Part shown: positions 61,581 through 64,000 of the stretch, piece by piece
Layout of the letters: each line of letters begins with the position of its first letter
Position numbering within the stretch: the stretch's first letter is position 1
Assembly (NCBI GenBank): GCA_029261995.1
Contig: JAJDAF010000016.1
Coordinates: forward strand, 1 to 64,000
Direction of reading: 5' to 3'
DNA from: Candidatus Zhuqueibacterota bacterium
Lineage (GTDB): Bacteria; Zhuqueibacterota; Zhuqueibacteria; Oceanimicrobiales; Oceanimicrobiaceae
Length of the DNA: 64,000 nucleotides
Notes under the pieces: generated by a model
What the model was told of the DNA's origin: nothing
Seen by the model: only the letters and a program-made list of their open reading frames with translations
Database searches by the model: none
Translations under genes and position numbers: made by a program

Positions 61581-63098
61581 ATGAGACCTTTACCTGGTTT
61601 AATCCCCATCCTGTGCATTGCTTTCATGTTTGGAAGTAGTTCGTTGACGGCACAAATTAACTCAGTTGGCGGGTTTGAGGGTGATCTGCCTTCGTACTGG
61701 ACCAAGGGTGGCGAGCCTGGTGGTTCGACCTTGGCGTGGGCGACGGATGATTCGCGTTCGATGGGTCGTTCTCTGAAGATCAGCAAAGATGTGACTGCAG
61801 AGGCCGCGTCCTGGGTTTCGACCAACGTGGCGGATTTCTGGTCACCTCAGCATCTAAAAGATGTTGACATGAAGATTGGCGCTTACGTCAAGACTATGGA
61901 TGTCAACACCAATCCGGCTACGGATGATGAGAAGTGGTACATTTCGTATTCCTTCTACAATGAAGGTGGCGGTCTGATTGGTGAGACCATGCTTCCGATT
62001 GACCAGAGTGTAGCGAGTAGCGCCGGCTGGGTCGCGGATACCAATGGTGTTGGTGAGACGATTCTTCCTGAGGATTCATGGCGGACAATCATCAAGTTTG
62101 TTGGTGGCAAAGACGCGAGCGGTACGGTTTGGGCTGATGATTTTGTTCTGCACGGTCGTGGTGGTGCATGGGCCGGTCAAAACTGGAATACCGCTGTTGG
62201 CGTTCCGGAGGGTTGGATTTACTGGCTTCCTCCCAGCGGTGGCAACGATGGCCGTCTTGAAAAGGGCTATGAGAACACGGTTGTGACCAGCGAAGAGGCA
62301 CATTCCGGGCTTTCTTCTTTGAAGTTCGACCTGCCGTTTGACCGCGAGTCGGGCGATGCCTTTGTTGGCACGAAGCGGTTTCTGTTAGATGGTGACGCAG
62401 GTGGCAAGCCGATGTCAGCGGATATCAGCAAGCTTTCCGGTGTTGTCGCTGGTGATGTTCTTCGGCTCAGTGTTTGGGTCAAGGCAAGCAACCTTGTGCC
62501 TGACTCTGCTGCGATTGCGCCGGTGACATGGGCAGCTGGCTTTACGTACGGTTTCTTCAAGGGTAATGGCAACAACGATGGTTTCAACAATGTCGATGGT
62601 TTTCCGGTTGACACTCAGTGGGAATTCCCTGCAGTGACTGAGTTTGACTGGACACAATACTCCCTTGACGTGACTGTGCCAGACGATCCGACGGCAGCAG
62701 CTCTTGCGGTTCGTCTTCACATTTACGCTCGTTTCACAGGCACCATCTATTTTGATGACCTGAGAGTCGAGAAACTGGATGTCACTGACGTAGCCTCCGG
62801 TCCCAATACTCTCGTTCCGTCGACGTACGAATTGGGTAACAATTATCCGAACCCGTTCAACCCGACCACGAACATTCAGTTTGGGATGCCGACCGAAGGA
62901 AATGTCAGCATCGTAGTCTACAACATGCTTGGCCAGAAGGTCAGAGTACTGCTGAACGAGCACCGCGTAGCCGGCCGTCACGAAGTCGTTTGGGATGGCC
63001 ATGATGATTCCGGCGCCGTGGTTGGCTCCGGATTGTATTTCTACCAGCTCCGTTCACAGGATGCCCTTTTCACCAAGAAAATGCTATTGCTTAAGTAA
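61581..63098 (+). CDS. Secreted carbohydrate-binding-like protein with T9SS sorting domain
   Basis: 505 residues. Signal peptide (LIPILCIAFMFGSSSLTAQ), then two related beta-sandwich modules: SVGGFEGDLPSYWTKGGEPG to about residue 200 and GVPEGWIYWLPPSGGNDGRL to about 400, each starting with a Gly/Trp-rich strand and containing DSWRTIIKFVGG-like and WADDFVLHG segments, as in CBM4/9-type glycan-binding modules. The end is a T9SS type-A domain (YELGNNYPNPFNPTTNIQFG, YFYQLRSQDALFTKKMLLLK). Codon use is rich in GGT, GTT and GAT, unlike neighbours, suggesting strong expression. ATG 61581 has GGGGAGG 5 bp upstream. Confidence 0.8.
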   Translation: MRPLPGLIPILCIAFMFGSSSLTAQINSVGGFEGDLPSYWTKGGEPGGSTLAWATDDSRSMGRSLKISKDVTAEAASWVSTNVADFWSPQHLKDVDMKIGAYVKTMDVNTNPATDDEKWYISYSFYNEGGGLIGETMLPIDQSVASSAGWVADTNGVGETILPEDSWRTIIKFVGGKDASGTVWADDFVLHGRGGAWAGQNWNTAVGVPEGWIYWLPPSGGNDGRLEKGYENTVVTSEEAHSGLSSLKFDLPFDRESGDAFVGTKRFLLDGDAGGKPMSADISKLSGVVAGDVLRLSVWVKASNLVPDSAAIAPVTWAAGFTYGFFKGNGNNDGFNNVDGFPVDTQWEFPAVTEFDWTQYSLDVTVPDDPTAAALAVRLHIYARFTGTIYFDDLRVEKLDVTDVASGPNTLVPSTYELGNNYPNPFNPTTNIQFGMPTEGNVSIVVYNMLGQKVRVLLNEHRVAGRHEVVWDGHDDSGAVVGSGLYFYQLRSQDALFTKKMLLLK

Positions 63099-63117
63099 CA
63101 TGCTGGTTTGAGCACAT

Positions 63118-63145
63118 GGGTGGCGCTCGTTTATGAGCGCCGCCC
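63118..63145 (+). terminator. Hairpin after the T9SS-exported protein
   Basis: GGGTGGCGCTC at 63118-63128 pairs with GAGCGCCGCCC at 63135-63145 (11 pairs, one wobble, 6-base loop). No T tract follows, so the termination role is uncertain. Confidence 0.55.
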
Positions 63146-63276
63146 AGCAATATAATGCAATGCTCATCCGCCACTGGCGATTTTTTGTTGTGCTTAATTG
63201 AAGAGCATCCCAAGTTAGCTCGAAGCACCTGACCTGATAACGATTTTTTTCGCTCAGGATGATGAAGGTACATGTC

Positions 63277-64000
63277 ATGCAAAGACTCCATTACTGTCTG
63301 CAACTGATAACACTGGCCGCCCTGTTCACGCTTCTTGCATCTACGGTTGCCCAAGCCGGCACGACCGGAAAGATAGCTGGGAAGATAATCGATGCTGAAT
63401 CTGGGGAGCCCCTGATCGGGGCTAACGTCATGCTCGTCGGAACGTTGCAAGGGGCTGCAGCAGACCTTGACGGCAACTATTTTGTACTGAATATTCAACC
63501 CGGGCTATATGACGTCAAAGTATCCGCAATTGGCTATTCCTCCGTGACGGTGAGCAAGGCTCGTGTCTCAATCGATTTGACCACAAGGCTCGACTTCCAG
63601 CTTCGTGGCGAGGCCATAGCGATGGATGAAATCGTGGTGAGCGCGGAACGTCCTTTGGTACAAAAGGACCTCACCTCAACCACGGCAAGAGTAGGTGGCG
63701 ATCAGATTGCCATGCTGCCTATCGAAAACGTTGAAACCGTGGTGAACCTGCAGGCCGGAGTTGTGGACGGCCACTTTCGCGGCGGCCGCAAGAATGAAGT
63801 GAAATATATGATCGATGGGGTTTCGGTGGTTGATGCTTTTTCCGGAGAATTTACGGTTCAGGCTGAGGTCAACGCAATTCAGGAAGTCCAGGTTTTGAGC
63901 GGAACTTTCAATGCTGAATACGGGGAAGCCCTTTCCGGTGTTGTCAACCAGGTTACGAAAATCCCGGGCAACTCCTATTCCGGAAACGTTTCATTCTATT
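63277..64000 (+). CDS. TonB-dependent receptor, N-terminal part (cut by window end)
   Basis: About 241 codons in view, without a stop. A signal peptide (MQRLHYCLQLITLAALFTLL) precedes a carboxypeptidase-regulatory-like domain (GKIIDAESGEPLIGANVMLV, GNYFVLNIQPGLYDVKVSAI) and the start of the plug (VETVVNLQAGVVDGHFRGGR, MIDGVSVVDAF). This is the SusC-like layout for uptake of large substrates, often polysaccharides. ATG 63277 has AAGG 8 bp upstream; ATG 63259 and 63262 are in frame. It continues beyond the window. Confidence 0.85.
   Translation, partial: MQRLHYCLQLITLAALFTLLASTVAQAGTTGKIAGKIIDAESGEPLIGANVMLVGTLQGAAADLDGNYFVLNIQPGLYDVKVSAIGYSSVTVSKARVSIDLTTRLDFQLRGEAIAMDEIVVSAERPLVQKDLTSTTARVGGDQIAMLPIENVETVVNLQAGVVDGHFRGGRKNEVKYMIDGVSVVDAFSGEFTVQAEVNAIQEVQVLSGTFNAEYGEALSGVVNQVTKIPGNSYSGNVSFY

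Noticed and set aside
1-64000. CRISPR arrays, tRNA or rRNA genes, prophage
   Set aside because: No regularly spaced repeats, no T-loop or anticodon-arm patterns in the gaps, and no phage structural genes were seen by eye.

Overview
The window looks like chromosomal DNA of a Gram-negative, outer-membrane-bearing bacterium of the FCB (Fibrobacterota-Chlorobiota-Bacteroidota) group in the broad sense, possibly candidate phylum KSB1 or Calditrichota. Evidence: three proteins end in a type-A sorting domain of the type IX secretion system (T9SS, 'NYPNPFN' motif), two outer-membrane proteins resemble PorV/PorQ, there is a BamD lipoprotein and a TonB-dependent receptor with a carboxypeptidase-regulatory-like N-terminus, a tiny COX24/AURKAIP1-domain protein typical of this group, and an FCB-type RNA polymerase omega subunit. 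The assignment is inferred from gene content only. Most genes are on the + strand and housekeeping; promoters resembling TTGACA-N17-TATAAT are readable in several gaps.

Layout. 1-1430: a complete IS4-family insertion sequence. 1.4-8.3 kb: HU-like protein, COX24-domain peptide, terminator, then xseA-xseB-nadK-mutS and a PorV-like protein. 8.4-17.7 kb: one long tightly packed cluster from a good promoter (yicC-gmk-rpoZ-coaBC-UDG-dnaB-relA/spoT-HU-ruvX-oxidoreductase) covering nucleotide metabolism, replication and stringent response. 17.8-25.2 kb: envelope proteins, BamD, nadD, a highly acidic small protein, a NUDIX hydrolase, a biotinyl-carrier protein and a frameshifted T9SS-exported protein. 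25.3-31.6 kb: class II ribonucleotide reductase (- strand, two NrdR-like boxes) divergent from the riboflavin operon ribD-ribE-ribBA-ribH. 31.6-43.6 kb: PorZ-like propeller, recN, murA, CpoB-like protein, dnaE, Yip1-like protein and a barrel protein. 43.7-51.3 kb: complex I membrane-arm genes only (nuoA-H-J-K-L-M-N). 51.4-57.4 kb: M14 carboxypeptidase, then on the - strand an exonuclease, a slipin/NfeD pair and a P1-family peptidase. 57.4-64 kb: a structured RNA with its own promoter and terminator, a VanZ-like fusion, a comM remnant, a LacI regulator with a palindromic operator, a dehydrogenase remnant, a T9SS-exported carbohydrate-binding-like protein and the start of a TonB-dependent receptor.

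The least explained signals are non-coding: a roughly 190-nt RNA at 57584-57773 (6S-sized, promoter plus long closing helix ending in a T tract), a possible second RNA at 42248-42451, and a hairpin, 13-codon Cys/His-rich ORF and terminator unit at 43565-43726. No tRNA, rRNA, CRISPR array, phage or recognisable defence system was found.
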